A stretch of DNA of 64,000 bases, from positions 62,001 through 126,000 of the forward strand of contig NZ_PGCL01000003.1 in NCBI RefSeq assembly GCF_004297185.1, in the 5' to 3' direction. Source of the stretch: Methanofollis fontis (GTDB lineage Archaea > Halobacteriota > Methanomicrobia > Methanomicrobiales > Methanofollaceae). Every line of letters starts with the position of its first letter. Within the stretch, counting starts at the first letter, position 1. Position numbers and translations under genes: made by a program. Positions 34,452-43,400 of this stretch are shown in pieces. The notes under the pieces are model-generated. The model had not been told where the DNA came from. It saw nothing but the letters and a program-made list of their open reading frames with translations, and searched no databases.

Positions 34452-35345
34452 ATGGTCGGTCTTTTCGCATTACGGAGGCGTGCCGGGAGAAGTGCGGCAC
34501 TGTTACATGACAGGAGAATCCAGGTGGCGGTGGGAATCTACCTTGCCGCAGTTCTCCTGATGGTAGGATTGAAGGGCACTGCCTTTGGAACGGAGATCGG
34601 CATCACTCTCATCGGCTACTATGTCGTTTTCGCCACGTTATGGCTGATTTTTGCAGCCCTCATCATTCTGGGATACATTGTATTCTGGAAACTGGTGAAA
34701 TGGTTCCTGATCGTGTCCATCCTGGTCACTGTCCTGGTCGCCCTACTCCAGGTATGGGGTGGAAACGGGATGTTGTCATTCTTAGCGTTTGCACCTTTTG
34801 CCTACGCCGTTTCCATTTTTTTCTTATTCGGCCTTTTTTTCCTTGGTTCGGTGCTGGGAATCGGTACGGTCGGGGGCATGATCTTCTGTCTCCCTCTCGT
34901 CTGTCTGGCAGCCAGTGGGTGTGATGCCTCGAATTTTCCCGTATTGGGCGTCATTGCATTTGTTGCAGGGTTCGCATTCTTCTCATATGCGTTCTGGAAG
35001 GTCTATAAAAAGATCATTCTCCCGTTTTGCTTTGGTTTCTCACTCAGTTTTGTATCTGCACTGGTCGCATCGATCGTTGCCGGAATTCTCTTCGCCGGCG
35101 TGTATTCGCCGCATTTTCTTGAATTTATGTATTATATGATGGACCCCCGGAACCTGTCCGAAATTGGTGACATCTTTTCCATTTTTCTGCAGCATTTCGG
35201 TATCATTATTGTCTTATCAGGACTGGTCGGGTTGGGAACCGTGATAGCGGACGCCGATATCAGGGGTGAAGAACAGCAGAGAACCGATCAGGAAACACAA
35301 TCCCGGGAACCGGAGGAGCCCGAGAATCTCGAAGTGAGTGCATAA
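34452..35345 (+). CDS. Polytopic membrane protein, function unknown
   Basis: A 297-aa protein with about eight membrane helices and an acidic, Glu/Gln-rich cytoplasmic tail (residues about 270-297). It has no recognised family motif. Start ATG 34452 is favoured since the preceding AT-rich TATA region ends about 25-30 bases upstream; a longer frame from a TTG at 34389 would lie within the promoter. Codon use is somewhat more AT-rich than core genes. A terminator hairpin follows directly. Confidence 0.55.
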   Translation: MVGLFALRRRAGRSAALLHDRRIQVAVGIYLAAVLLMVGLKGTAFGTEIGITLIGYYVVFATLWLIFAALIILGYIVFWKLVKWFLIVSILVTVLVALLQVWGGNGMLSFLAFAPFAYAVSIFFLFGLFFLGSVLGIGTVGGMIFCLPLVCLAASGCDASNFPVLGVIAFVAGFAFFSYAFWKVYKKIILPFCFGFSLSFVSALVASIVAGILFAGVYSPHFLEFMYYMMDPRNLSEIGDIFSIFLQHFGIIIVLSGLVGLGTVIADADIRGEEQQRTDQETQSREPEEPENLEVSA

Positions 35346-35366
35346 AGGGGAGGCCTTCCCCCTTTT
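35344..35366 (+). terminator. Terminator hairpin after the membrane protein
   Basis: AAAGGGG and CCCCTTT form a 7-bp stem with an 8-base loop, followed by a T. It starts inside the stop codon of the gene. Confidence 0.5.
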
Positions 35367-35375
35367 CACGCCGAC

Positions 35376-35450
35376 ATCAGGATCGATCCCCCGCCCCATC
35401 ATCTGCAGCACGATCGCCACGGCACCGGCGGCGATCGGCCGGTCCAGACA
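35376..35450 (-). pseudogene. Relic of the holin-like gene 3' end (repeat copy A)
   Basis: Read on the minus strand this gives DRPIAAGAVAIVLQMMGRG, almost the C-terminus of the intact small gene at 38942-39184 (DRQIAAGAG...AVAIVLQMMGWG) with seven residues missing. The shared core, CCCCATCATCTGCAGCACGA and the next seven bases, is at 35394-35420. First of four same-orientation copies. Confidence 0.65.
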
Positions 35451-35489
35451 TGACGGACTCAGAAAAGAGCGTTCAATTGCAGGTCCGCC

Positions 35490-35693
35490 TTATATCACAA
35501 TCTCGACCTGCTCGGATTTTTCGTTCAGGAGGCAATCGTCCTCAACCATTTCGAGATACACCTCGATCGCTTCCCTGATGGTGTCCAATGCCTCTTCCTT
35601 CGTCTCCCCCTCGCTGATGCAGCCGGGAAGGGCCGGGACATAGACGGTATACCCCCCTTCTTCAGAGGGTTCAAGCACAACCCGCAGTTTCAT
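35490..35693 (-). CDS. HicB-family antitoxin-like protein (orphan)
   Basis: A 67-aa HicB (UPF0150) protein: LEPSEEGGYTVYVPALPGCISEGETKEEALDTIREAIE is the partial RNase-H-like domain that neutralises HicA mRNA interferase. No C-terminal DNA-binding domain and no hicA gene beside it, so it is either an orphan or works in trans. GGGAGAGGT lies just before the ATG, and CGTATACATT near 35718 may be its TATA box. Part of the chain of toxin-antitoxin modules in 35.4-39 kb. Confidence 0.85.
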   Translation of the reverse strand: MKLRVVLEPSEEGGYTVYVPALPGCISEGETKEEALDTIREAIEVYLEMVEDDCLLNEKSEQVEIVI

Positions 35694-35844
35694 ACCTCTC
35701 CCTGTCAGTTCCTGGAATGTATACGTAATTGAATCCTATCGCCGGCAGGGTTGGGCGGCTATGGCGTCTCCGGTTCGGTCGTGCGGGGCGAGATCATCCT
35801 GGCGAGCGATGCGTGATACGTGCGTGATGACGGTATGCCGCCCC

Positions 35845-36195
35845 TCACCCGCGGCCACCGCCCTCCTCCTCGATGATCCGGCAGATCTCCCGCCTGAGTT
35901 CGTGCACGCGGTTGACGACCGTCCGCCAGACCAGCATCGTGTCGACGCCAAAATAGGCGTGTATCAATTTATCCCGCATTCCTGCCATCTCCCGCCAGGG
36001 AACGGCAGGATAGTTCTGTTTCACGGACGCCGGGACGCCTTTGGCAGCTTCGCCGATGATCTCGAACTTTCTGATCACCGCACTCTTGGTCCTGTCGTCA
36101 TGGAGGAACTCCTCATAGGTCATTCCGGCGGTGAACTCCTCGATCCGCTCCAGGGCGTCGGCGATATCCCGGAGATAGAGGGCAGAGGCCCTCAT
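35845..36195 (-). CDS. hepT: HepT-like HEPN toxin (DUF86)
   Basis: A 116-aa four-helix HEPN protein. The RNase motif RxxxxH is RDKLIH, followed by AYFGVD; KFEIIGEAAKGVP is the other conserved segment. HepT proteins are toxins counteracted by the cognate MntA nucleotidyltransferase, which adds AMP to a tyrosine beside the RxxxxH motif; the Tyr in HAYFG is present. Its start overlaps the stop of the MntA gene by four bases. This is pair 1, on the minus strand. Confidence 0.88.
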   Translation of the reverse strand: MRASALYLRDIADALERIEEFTAGMTYEEFLHDDRTKSAVIRKFEIIGEAAKGVPASVKQNYPAVPWREMAGMRDKLIHAYFGVDTMLVWRTVVNRVHELRREICRIIEEEGGGRG

Positions 36196-36485
36196 GCGAC
36201 CAGCATATCGCGGGTGACTTCCCGGCGGATCTCCGGGCGGAGCGCCGTCTCCGGGACGACATCCACCTTCATTTCGAGGCGTTCTTCAAGGTACTGCGAC
36301 AGCCCGACAAAGTCAAAGAGGTCGGCACCCGAACCGAACGTGACCAGGATGTCGACATCGCTGCCCTCCCCCTGTTCGTCGCGGGCATAAGACCCGAAGA
36401 GGGCGATCCGTTCGACATGATACCGTTCCCTGAGTTCGTCTTTCATCGACCGCAGGATGCCGAGGAGTTCGGTGCGGGTTTTCAT
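36192..36485 (-). CDS. mntA: MntA-like minimal nucleotidyltransferase antitoxin
   Basis: A 97-aa nucleotidyltransferase with the core GSYARDEQGEGSDVDI (GSxAR and the two catalytic aspartates) and a third acid in KVDVV. It is the antitoxin of the HepT next to it, acting by AMPylation (established for MntA-HepT pairs). The ATG at 36485 is preferred: GTATACAG at 36501-36508 is a TATA box about 20-25 bases upstream; a GTG at 36494 in frame is the alternative. Confidence 0.88.
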   Translation of the reverse strand: MKTRTELLGILRSMKDELRERYHVERIALFGSYARDEQGEGSDVDILVTFGSGADLFDFVGLSQYLEERLEMKVDVVPETALRPEIRREVTRDMLVA

Positions 36486-36554
36486 ATCTCTCACATCCCC
36501 TGTATACGTCCTTTTGTGCCGCCGGACCGCTTTAACCTATTGCCCGGCGTGCCG

Positions 36555-36651
36555 CCCCATCATCTGCACAACAACCCCCACCGCCCGCCCGGACCCGTCA
36601 CGCGGCACCGCCCATCCGAACACTATAAATGAACGCATGCACCACCCGAAA
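36555..36651. repeat. Cassette-boundary repeat, copy B
   Basis: About 97 bases related to copy C at 37294-37389. The left end, CCCCATCATCTGCA, is the holin-like 3'-end sequence in degraded form; the right end carries CACTATAAATGAACGCATGC (36621-36640) and the next 11 bases, identical to copy C, and serves as TATA promoter of the following mntA gene. Confidence 0.7.
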
Positions 36652-36657
36652 CCAGAT

Positions 36658-37020
36658 ATGGACGCTCTCGCCCTGATCCGGCAGAACCTCAGCATCATCC
36701 GGGAACGCTACGGCGTGGCACGCATCGGCGTCTTCGGGTCGGTCGTGCGTGGGGAGGCCACCCCGGCGAGCGATATCGACGTCCTGGTGGAGTTCAGGGA
36801 GGGGGAGGAGACCTTCGACCACCTGATGGACCTCACGTTTTACCTCGAAGACCTGATGGGGCGCCCGGTCGATCTCGTGATCGCCGACACCCTGAAGCCC
36901 AGGGTCCGGGGCACGGTCCTGGCAGAGGTGGTCTATGCCTGGGGACCTGCTGCTCTATCTGGAGGACATCAGGGACGCCATCGCCGCCATCCGCTCCTAT
37001 GTGGGGGAACGGTCGTTTGA
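36658..37020 (+). CDS. mntA: MntA-like nucleotidyltransferase antitoxin, pair 2
   Basis: A 120-aa frame from ATG 36658. The catalytic core GSVVRGEATPASDIDVLVEF and the DLMGRPVDLVIAD strand are intact. The family normally ends near VLAEVVYA, but here the frame reads on for about 25 residues, 86 bases into the HepT gene, in a different frame; the extra tail (WGPAALSGGHQG...) looks unselected, so a stop codon was probably lost. The TATAAAT box of repeat B lies 25-30 bases upstream, suggesting a leaderless mRNA; an ATG at 36637 is also in frame. Confidence 0.83.
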   Translation: MDALALIRQNLSIIRERYGVARIGVFGSVVRGEATPASDIDVLVEFREGEETFDHLMDLTFYLEDLMGRPVDLVIADTLKPRVRGTVLAEVVYAWGPAALSGGHQGRHRRHPLLCGGTVV

Positions 37021-37279
37021 GGATATAGTCGACGATCCGATGTGCCTTGATGCAATCGTTTTGCGGTTCATCACCATCGGGGAGGCGGTGAAACATCTCC
37101 CGCCCGACCTCACCGCCCGCCATCCCGAGATCGAGTGGCGAAAAATTGCCGGGCTCCGGGATATCAGCGTTCATTCGTATTATTCGGTGAAACCGACGAT
37201 TCTCTGGGATATCATCCAGACCAGACTCGGCCCCCTGGAAGAGGCCGTCGAAGGTCTGATCCAGGACGAAGGGGAGTGA
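36935..37279 (+). CDS. hepT: HepT-like HEPN toxin (DUF86), pair 2
   Basis: A 114-aa HEPN protein with LLLYLEDIRDAIAAI at the start, IVLRFITIGEAVKHLP, and the RNase motif RDISVH followed by SYYSV with the tyrosine target of AMPylation. It lies inside the 3' part of the mntA frame. It is on the plus strand, opposite to pair 1, and the two pairs differ enough in sequence to be independent arrivals rather than a recent duplication. Confidence 0.88.
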   Translation: MPGDLLLYLEDIRDAIAAIRSYVGERSFEDIVDDPMCLDAIVLRFITIGEAVKHLPPDLTARHPEIEWRKIAGLRDISVHSYYSVKPTILWDIIQTRLGPLEEAVEGLIQDEGE

Positions 37280-37389
37280 ACCCTTCACCCCCACCCCATC
37301 ATCTGCAGCACGATCGCCACCGCATGCTCGGCCCCATCATGCGGCACAACCCTCCGCACACTATAAATGAACGCATGCACCACCCGAAA
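37278..37389. repeat. Cassette-boundary repeat, copy C
   Basis: The first 46 bases (37278-37323) are identical to 38935-38980 (copy D), the 3' end of the holin-like gene with its flank. The right part matches copy B and includes CACTATAAATGAACGCATGC at 37359-37378, the promoter of the following AlbA-type gene. Confidence 0.75.
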
Positions 37390-37395
37390 AGAGCG

Positions 37396-38787
37396 ATGAA
37401 AACCCCCACGGATAACCTCACCCTTCTCCTCGCCCGCTATGAAGGGCGGCAGATCGACTTCAAGGAAGAGGTGAGCAGCACCTTCTACAAACTCCTCTCC
37501 GCTTTCTCCAACACCGCCGGCGGAACCATTGTCCTCGGCGTCAGGGACAGCGACCACGCCGTCACCGGCATCGACCTCAGAAACAACGCCCAGAAAAAAC
37601 TCGCAGACAGCATCAGCAGCCGGCTCGGTATCCACCCGGTCATCGAAATCCACGAGATCGACGGCAAAAACGTCCTCATCGTCACCGTCGAGCAGAGCCG
37701 CACGCCGGTCGCCTATGACGGCCGCTACTACACCCGCGTCGGCGACACCACCCGCGAGATGCTCCCCGACGAACTGCGGGGCTTCTTCCAGGAGAGCATC
37801 GAGTGGGACAGCGTCACCGGGACGTTCGACCTCGATGAGATCGACGCGGCGAGCGTCCGGCGGTTCCTCGCCCTCGCCCGTGCGGCCGGCCGCCTCACGG
37901 CCATCGACCCGGACGAACCGGTCGAGGCCGTCCTCCGCCGTCTCGGTCTTATCAGGGACGGCCGCATGACCAACGGCGCCGTCGTCCTCTTCGGCACGGA
38001 CCCGCAGCGCCACTTCCCGAACACCGTCCTGCGGATCGGCAGGTTCAGGCGGGCCGACATCATCATCGGCGACCACGAGATCAGGGGCAACCTCTTCGCC
38101 CAGTTCGAGGAGGCCGAGCGGATCATCAAGAATTACATCGGCGTCCGCTACGACATCTCAGAGGAGGCGATGCGGGAGTCCTTCCAGCGAAAGGAGGTCT
38201 GGGACTACCCGCTCCCGGCGATCCGTGAGGCCCTTCTCAATGCCCTCATCCACCGTGACTACTTCAACAACACCGTCCAGACTCAGGTCAGGATCTTCGA
38301 CGACCACATCCGCTTCCACAACCCGGGCCGCCTCCCCGAGGGCGTCACCATCGAGATGATCCTCAGGGAGCACTACTCCTACCTCCGCAACCCCCGGATC
38401 GCCGACATCTTCTACCGTGCCGGCCTGGTGGAGCGCTACGGGTCAGGGATCGAGCGGATCCTCCGGGCTTTCCGCGATGCCGGCGCCCCGGCCCCCACAT
38501 TCTCCAGCACGCCCCTCGGTTTCACCATCGACATGCACACGGACGCCCTGACCGACGGCGCCCTGCAGGAGATGGGGCTTGGTGAACGGCAGATCTCGGC
38601 CGTTCATTACCTCAAGGAGCACGGCACCATCACCAACAGCCAGTACCAGGACCTCGCCGGCGTCTCGGCAACCACTGCCCTCAAGGAACTGAAAGCCCTG
38701 GCCGAACTCGGTATCCTGGAACGCAGGAGCCCCTCAAAGAAGAAGACGCATTATGTGCTGGCGCAGGGGCCGGTGCCTGATGTCTGA
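37396..38787 (+). CDS. AlbA_2/Schlafen-type regulator with HATPase-like C-terminal domain
   Basis: A 463-aa COG2865 protein. Residues about 14-130 are the AlbA_2 (Schlafen-like) nucleic-acid-binding domain: GRQIDFKEE, NTAGGTIVLGV, RYYTRVGDTTREM. The middle and C-terminal part contains PLPAIREALLNALIHRDYF and IRFHNPGRLPEG, the divergent HATPase-like region, and IADIFYRAGLVERYGSGIERI; a winged helix ends the protein (TNSQYQDLAGVSATTALKEL). These proteins are often defence- or element-linked regulators. The TATAAAT of repeat C lies about 30 bases upstream of the ATG. Confidence 0.85.
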   Translation: MKTPTDNLTLLLARYEGRQIDFKEEVSSTFYKLLSAFSNTAGGTIVLGVRDSDHAVTGIDLRNNAQKKLADSISSRLGIHPVIEIHEIDGKNVLIVTVEQSRTPVAYDGRYYTRVGDTTREMLPDELRGFFQESIEWDSVTGTFDLDEIDAASVRRFLALARAAGRLTAIDPDEPVEAVLRRLGLIRDGRMTNGAVVLFGTDPQRHFPNTVLRIGRFRRADIIIGDHEIRGNLFAQFEEAERIIKNYIGVRYDISEEAMRESFQRKEVWDYPLPAIREALLNALIHRDYFNNTVQTQVRIFDDHIRFHNPGRLPEGVTIEMILREHYSYLRNPRIADIFYRAGLVERYGSGIERILRAFRDAGAPAPTFSSTPLGFTIDMHTDALTDGALQEMGLGERQISAVHYLKEHGTITNSQYQDLAGVSATTALKELKALAELGILERRSPSKKKTHYVLAQGPVPDV

Positions 38788-38934
38788 TGTGTGGATATTA
38801 TCGTGGCGATATTGTGAAAATGGCGCCTATAATCTGCCCGATTGATGTCCCGTGTTCGAGAGGTGCGGATAATGTGTGGATATTTGTGTGATAATGCGTG
38901 ATCAGTGCGTGATGGTGCCCGGGGCAAAGAGGGG

Positions 38935-38980
38935 GAACCCTTCACCCCCACCCCATCATCTGCAGCACGATCGCCACCGC
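38935..38980. repeat. Cassette-boundary repeat, copy D (parent 3' end)
   Basis: This is the 3' end of the intact holin-like gene plus seven flanking bases. It is identical over 46 bases to 37278-37323, and partly to copies A and B. Confidence 0.75.
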
Positions 38981-39184
38981 TCCCCCCACAACTCCCCCCG
39001 CTCCGGCGGCGATCTGCCTGTCCCGTCTCGCCTCACCCACCTTTTCGCTCTGCCAGCCCTCGAGGGAGCGGAGGCGCTCTTCGGTCCGGTCGCCCTGCTC
39101 CTCCATCCGTGCAAGCGTCCGGCAGATCCATTTCACGTCCCGGGCGGTCTCGGCCACCACCTCCTGGGTGCTGCGTTCCTCCAT
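38942..39184 (-). CDS. Small coiled-coil protein with C-terminal membrane anchor (XhlA/holin-like)
   Basis: An 80-aa protein: an N-terminal amphipathic coiled coil (TARDVKWICRTLARMEEQGD, then RTEERLRSLEG) and one hydrophobic C-terminal helix, AAGAGGVVGGAVAIVLQMMG. The plan is that of XhlA-type haemolysin or phage holin accessory proteins, so a viral origin is likely; cell-lysis function is not shown. Its promoter is in the palindromic region 39213-39233. Its 3' end occurs three more times as repeats bounding the upstream toxin-antitoxin modules. Confidence 0.6.
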   Translation of the reverse strand: MEERSTQEVVAETARDVKWICRTLARMEEQGDRTEERLRSLEGWQSEKVGEARRDRQIAAGAGGVVGGAVAIVLQMMGWG

Positions 39185-39212
39185 GCTCGATACAGTGGTG
39201 ATAAGGCAGATT

Positions 39213-39233
39213 AATATTACTTATAGTAATATT
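39213..39233. promoter_or_regulatory. Perfect palindrome between divergent genes
   Basis: AATATTACT and AGTAATATT are exact complements separated by TAT. The site lies about 30 bases upstream of the holin-like gene start (39184) and about 50 bases before the plus-strand gene, overlapping a TATA-like TATAAG/CTTATA. It is probably an operator controlling one or both genes. Confidence 0.5.
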
Positions 39234-39283
39234 GTGATGTGCCTGTCATGCACCCGGGAGCATGCTGGCAGGAGTACCAAACC

Positions 39284-39787
39284 ATGGCAGACTTTGTCGA
39301 GACCAGCAACACCAAGACCGCCGTCCGGCAGATCCCGGCCGCAATCGCCGATATTGCGACCTTCGAGGGGATCATCGCCGACGTGATCGCCACCAACCCC
39401 TGGGGGTGCGTGGAGTATGTGCAGGGTGGGGCCACCCATCCGGGCGTTGAGCGCAACCGCCAGTCCTACACCGTGCGGGTGAACTATGAGGACGGCGAGG
39501 GCAGCGTCGTGGGGTCGGTGAGCGCGAAGGCCCCGGATATGTCCGGGTTCAACGCCGCCGCCACCGAACTCGCCGCAAATGCCGCCCTGGAGGCGGCGCT
39601 TGGAGGAGATGCCGTCCGGAACCCGGACGCCGACGCCTTCAGCTGCCAGCTGAAGTGCCATGACGCCAACGGGGAGACCTATTACGTCACCTTCGCCCGC
39701 GAGAGCGTGCGGATCACCTCGTATGAGGACGACGCCATTCTCGCCACCGTCGAGACCTGGGCGGACGGGGTTGCGGCCCTGAACTGA
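39284..39787 (+). CDS. Conserved hypothetical protein, function unknown
   Basis: A 167-aa soluble protein starting MADFVETSN, with AGGAG before the ATG at 39284. Visible segments: IADVIATNPWGCVEYV, NRQSYTVRVNYEDGEGSVVGSVS, an Ala-rich helix (ATELAANAALEAAL), and a beta C-terminus with YYVTFARESVRITSYEDDAIL. No known motif or signal peptide. The last segment has a 46-bp near copy at 49985-50030. It may belong to the same element as the holin-like gene, with which it shares the palindromic promoter region. Confidence 0.6.
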   Translation: MADFVETSNTKTAVRQIPAAIADIATFEGIIADVIATNPWGCVEYVQGGATHPGVERNRQSYTVRVNYEDGEGSVVGSVSAKAPDMSGFNAAATELAANAALEAALGGDAVRNPDADAFSCQLKCHDANGETYYVTFARESVRITSYEDDAILATVETWADGVAALN

Positions 39788-39812
39788 GGGGGATCTTTCC
39801 CCTTCTTCTCCT
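39788..39812 (+). terminator. Possible terminator hairpin
   Basis: GGGGG and CCCC pair around ATCTTT directly after the stop codon, followed by the pyrimidine-rich TTCTTCTCC. Confidence 0.4.
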
Positions 39813-40451
39813 GTGCGACAATCTCATCATTCTGGGCGTAGTTTGCGATTTTGAGCGCGTTAATCTCGATAGTCCGGGCGTTTTTTCGGATGTGGGCGTT
39901 CTGGGGGTATTTTGAGGAACGGAGAAGAAATGGTGCCGTTTCATCTGGAGTTCTGGGGGTGCGTGAGCGTGATCAGGAGCGAGGGGCCGGAATGGTGGGG
40001 AGAGGGGACGAAAAGGGCGGGAAAACGGGCGGAAATGGCCTGGATTGGACCTGATTTTAGGGGGTTTGCCCGGTTAGGACTGGCGGTTGGCGAATGCTGA
40101 GGTGTACTAAAACGCCTGGGCTGCCGCACAATGCTGTCTATGAATGCAGGTGCAATCATTTGGAGAAATTATATAAATTGTGTTGAATTATTTTTGGCCG
40201 TGGTTTGATCTGCTCTGATCAAATCGGTAGAAGAATGTGTAATAAATGAGTGACAATTTTTCAATCCATGATCATATGGCATTCATTCAGGCAATTCTTG
40301 CCGTATCTCATTTTACGACGGCAGATTCGTCTATAAAGTCAAATATCCCGATTTCATCCGGGAATATTTTCATTCAGCGCCTATTCAAGATTTTACAGAT
40401 TTTTTCACAGAAGCCATACATGGAGTGAATCTTGAGAAAAGGAGTTGAACT
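39813..40451. other. Long intergenic region upstream of the PKD surface protein
   Basis: About 640 bases. The first part is G-rich and lacks a credible gene. TTATATAAATTG near 40167 is a good TATA box, and about 35 bases on lies TTTGATC-TGCTCT-GATCAAA (40204-40223), a perfect inverted repeat near the expected transcript start. A 60-codon frame at 40246 has no ribosome-binding site and no recognisable features; the region may be a regulated long leader of the surface-protein gene. Confidence 0.35.
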
Positions 40452-43400
40452 ATGATATTCAGGAAGATGATTCTCCCAGGAGTGGCGTTGGTCACTCTTC
40501 TTGTTATGGTGGGGAGTGCTCAGGCCGCGACATTCGAGGTGTACGGACCGATTGTAATTGAGACTCCCGGAACATATGTGCTGCAAAATGATATACTTGA
40601 CTGCAATGAGCTTGACTGCATAAAGATCATCGTATCTGATGTCATTTTTGACGGGAACGGGTATACTGTCGATGGGAGAGATACCGGATGTTATGCATTC
40701 CGTGTGCAGAATGACACAGGTGATCCACTTAACAATGTCCAGATAAAGAATCTCAATCTCACTGACTGGCGACGTGGAGTATACTTCAATAATGTGCACA
40801 ATGGACGGATAGAGGACATTTATGCCGCCAGCAACGAATATGGGATTGAACTGTCATCTTCTGAGAACAACATCCTCACCAACAACATTATCGTTGACAA
40901 CACGGATTACGGGCTTCACATTCCTTCATCAGGCGAGAACCTGATCTATAACAATTATTTCAGCAATGACGATAATGTTGCGTGGTGGATAAATGTTGGG
41001 ACAAACATTTGGAATGTCTCACAGAGAGAGGGCCCCAATATCATTGGCGGAGATTATATCGCCGGAAATTATTGGGGAACACCTGCCGGAGACGGGTACT
41101 CACAGACGTGTCTTGATGTCGATCGTAATGATATCTGCGATGAAAAATTTGTGATTAACCCATATGGAGATAATTTCGATTTCCTTCCTATTGGCGGCTT
41201 CAAACCGCCTCTCCCCGGCCCGGTCTACGGCCCGCAGATCATCGCGTACAGCGGGACGTATACTCTCCAGAACGATATCGCCGATTGTGATTGGGCTCAA
41301 TGCTTTGAGATTATCGCATCGGATGTCATTTTTGAAGGAAACGGATACACAATCGATGGAATAGATTGGGGCTCCTCTGCTGGATTTCTCGTCAAAGATC
41401 TAGACGATGAACCATTGACAAACATAACCATCCGCAACGCCGTCCTTACAGACTGGTACAGAGGTATCTTCTGTAATGACGTGCATGATGGACTGATCGA
41501 GAACATTTTTGCATCGAGTAACGACTACGGCGTCGTGCTGGAATTAGCATCTGAAAGCATCACTCTCAAAGACAGCACCATCGTTAATAACAGAATTTAC
41601 GGTTTAGGCATCCCCTCTTCAGGCCACAACCTCATCTATAATAACTATTTCAATAATAGCATAAATGCTCAAAGTTACTCGATTTTTGGGTCAAATACAT
41701 GGAACGTCTCGATGACCGAAGGCCCCAATATCATCGGCGGGGAATACATCGGGGGAAATTATTGGGCCACTCCCGAAGGTGACGGACATTCGCAAATCAA
41801 CCCCGATGGGAACGGCGACGGTTTTTGCGATCTCGAATATGACCTCATGACGTTGTTTACGAACATAGATTGGCTTCCACTCACTACCACCGGTGTAATT
41901 CAACCTCCGGAAGCCAACTTCACATCCAATATCACCAGTGGCAAAGCTCCATTGACCGTTTCTTTCAGCGATACATCGACAGGAGAATTTATTGAATCCT
42001 GGCTTTGGGAGTTTGGCGATGGATTCACATCAGTTGATCAGGACCCTATACACACCTATGTTGAACCGGGGAACTATTCAGTCAATCTCACCGTCACGAA
42101 TTCTGTTGACATGTATGATTCACAGATTCGGGAGAACTACATCACTGTAGAAGCACTGGTCGAACCGGTAGCCGACTTCTCGGCCGATGTCACCACCGGT
42201 AAACTACCCCTCACGGTAACCTTCATCGACAACTCAATAGATGCGGTATCCTGGGCGTGGGATATCGACAACGACGGTGTCATCGACTATACCGACCAGA
42301 ACCCGGTACATGTCTACACCGATCCGGGGACCTACTCGGTCAGTCTCACGGTGACCAGTATCGATGATGTCTCTGTCACGATCCTCATGGAGAACTACAT
42401 CACTGTAGAAGCACTGGTCGAACCGGTAGCCGACTTCTCGGCCGATGTCACCACCGGAAAACTGCCCCTCACGGTAACCTTCATCGACAACTCGATTGAT
42501 GCGGTATCCTGGGCGTGGGATATCGACAACGACGGTGTCATCGACTATACTGACCAGAACCCGGTACATGTCTACACCGATCCGGGGACCTACTCGGTCA
42601 GTCTCACGGTGACAAGCGAGGATGGCCTAATCGATTCCCTGCTCAGGGAGGCGTACATCACCGTGGAACAGATCGATCCGCCAGTTGCGGATTTCGAGGT
42701 GAGTATAACCACCGGCATTGCGCCGCTGACCGTTCAGTTTACCGACTGTTCCGCCGGGTCTCCGACAGCATGGGCGTGGGACTTCAGCGATGGCGCCACC
42801 TCGGACAACCAGAACCCGCAGCACATCTATTCTGATGCGGGCACCTTTGACGTCTCACTCACCGTCACCAATTCGGGAGGCAGCGACAGCACCACCAAAA
42901 CCGACTATATCATCGTCACCTCCCCCAACAGCCCCCCCATCGCCGATGCGGGCGACTCCTATACAGCACCCGAAGGAACTGCCGTCACCCTCGACGCCTC
43001 CGGTTCATCCGATCCCGACGGCGACGATCTCCAGTTCCGGTGGGACGTGGACTCGGACGGAGAATGGGAGACCTCCTGGTCGGCCAACCCGGAGTATTCC
43101 TTCACATGGGAGGACGACTTCTCGGGCATGGCAACCGTCGAAGTCTCTGACGGGGAATTGAGTGCCACCGCAACCGCAGATGTTTCGGTGAGCAATGAAC
43201 CCCCAACATTCGGTGCGATCACCGCTCCCGTCGATCCCGTTCAGGTGGACACGGCGGTCTCGGCATCGGCTGAATGGACCGATCCAGGAACGCTCGACAC
43301 CCATACTGCTTCGTGGGACTGGGGCGATGGCACCTCCTCTGATGGTGTCGTGGCCGGAACAGAAGGATCAGGCACGATCACCGGAACGCACACCTATACC

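Noticed and set aside
35217-35420. A 67-codon minus-strand frame starting in repeat copy A
   Set aside because: It only contains the holin-like tail relic, then reads antisense into the membrane-protein gene.
40246-40428. A 60-aa frame upstream of the PKD surface protein
   Set aside because: No ribosome-binding site and no recognisable composition; more likely leader sequence.
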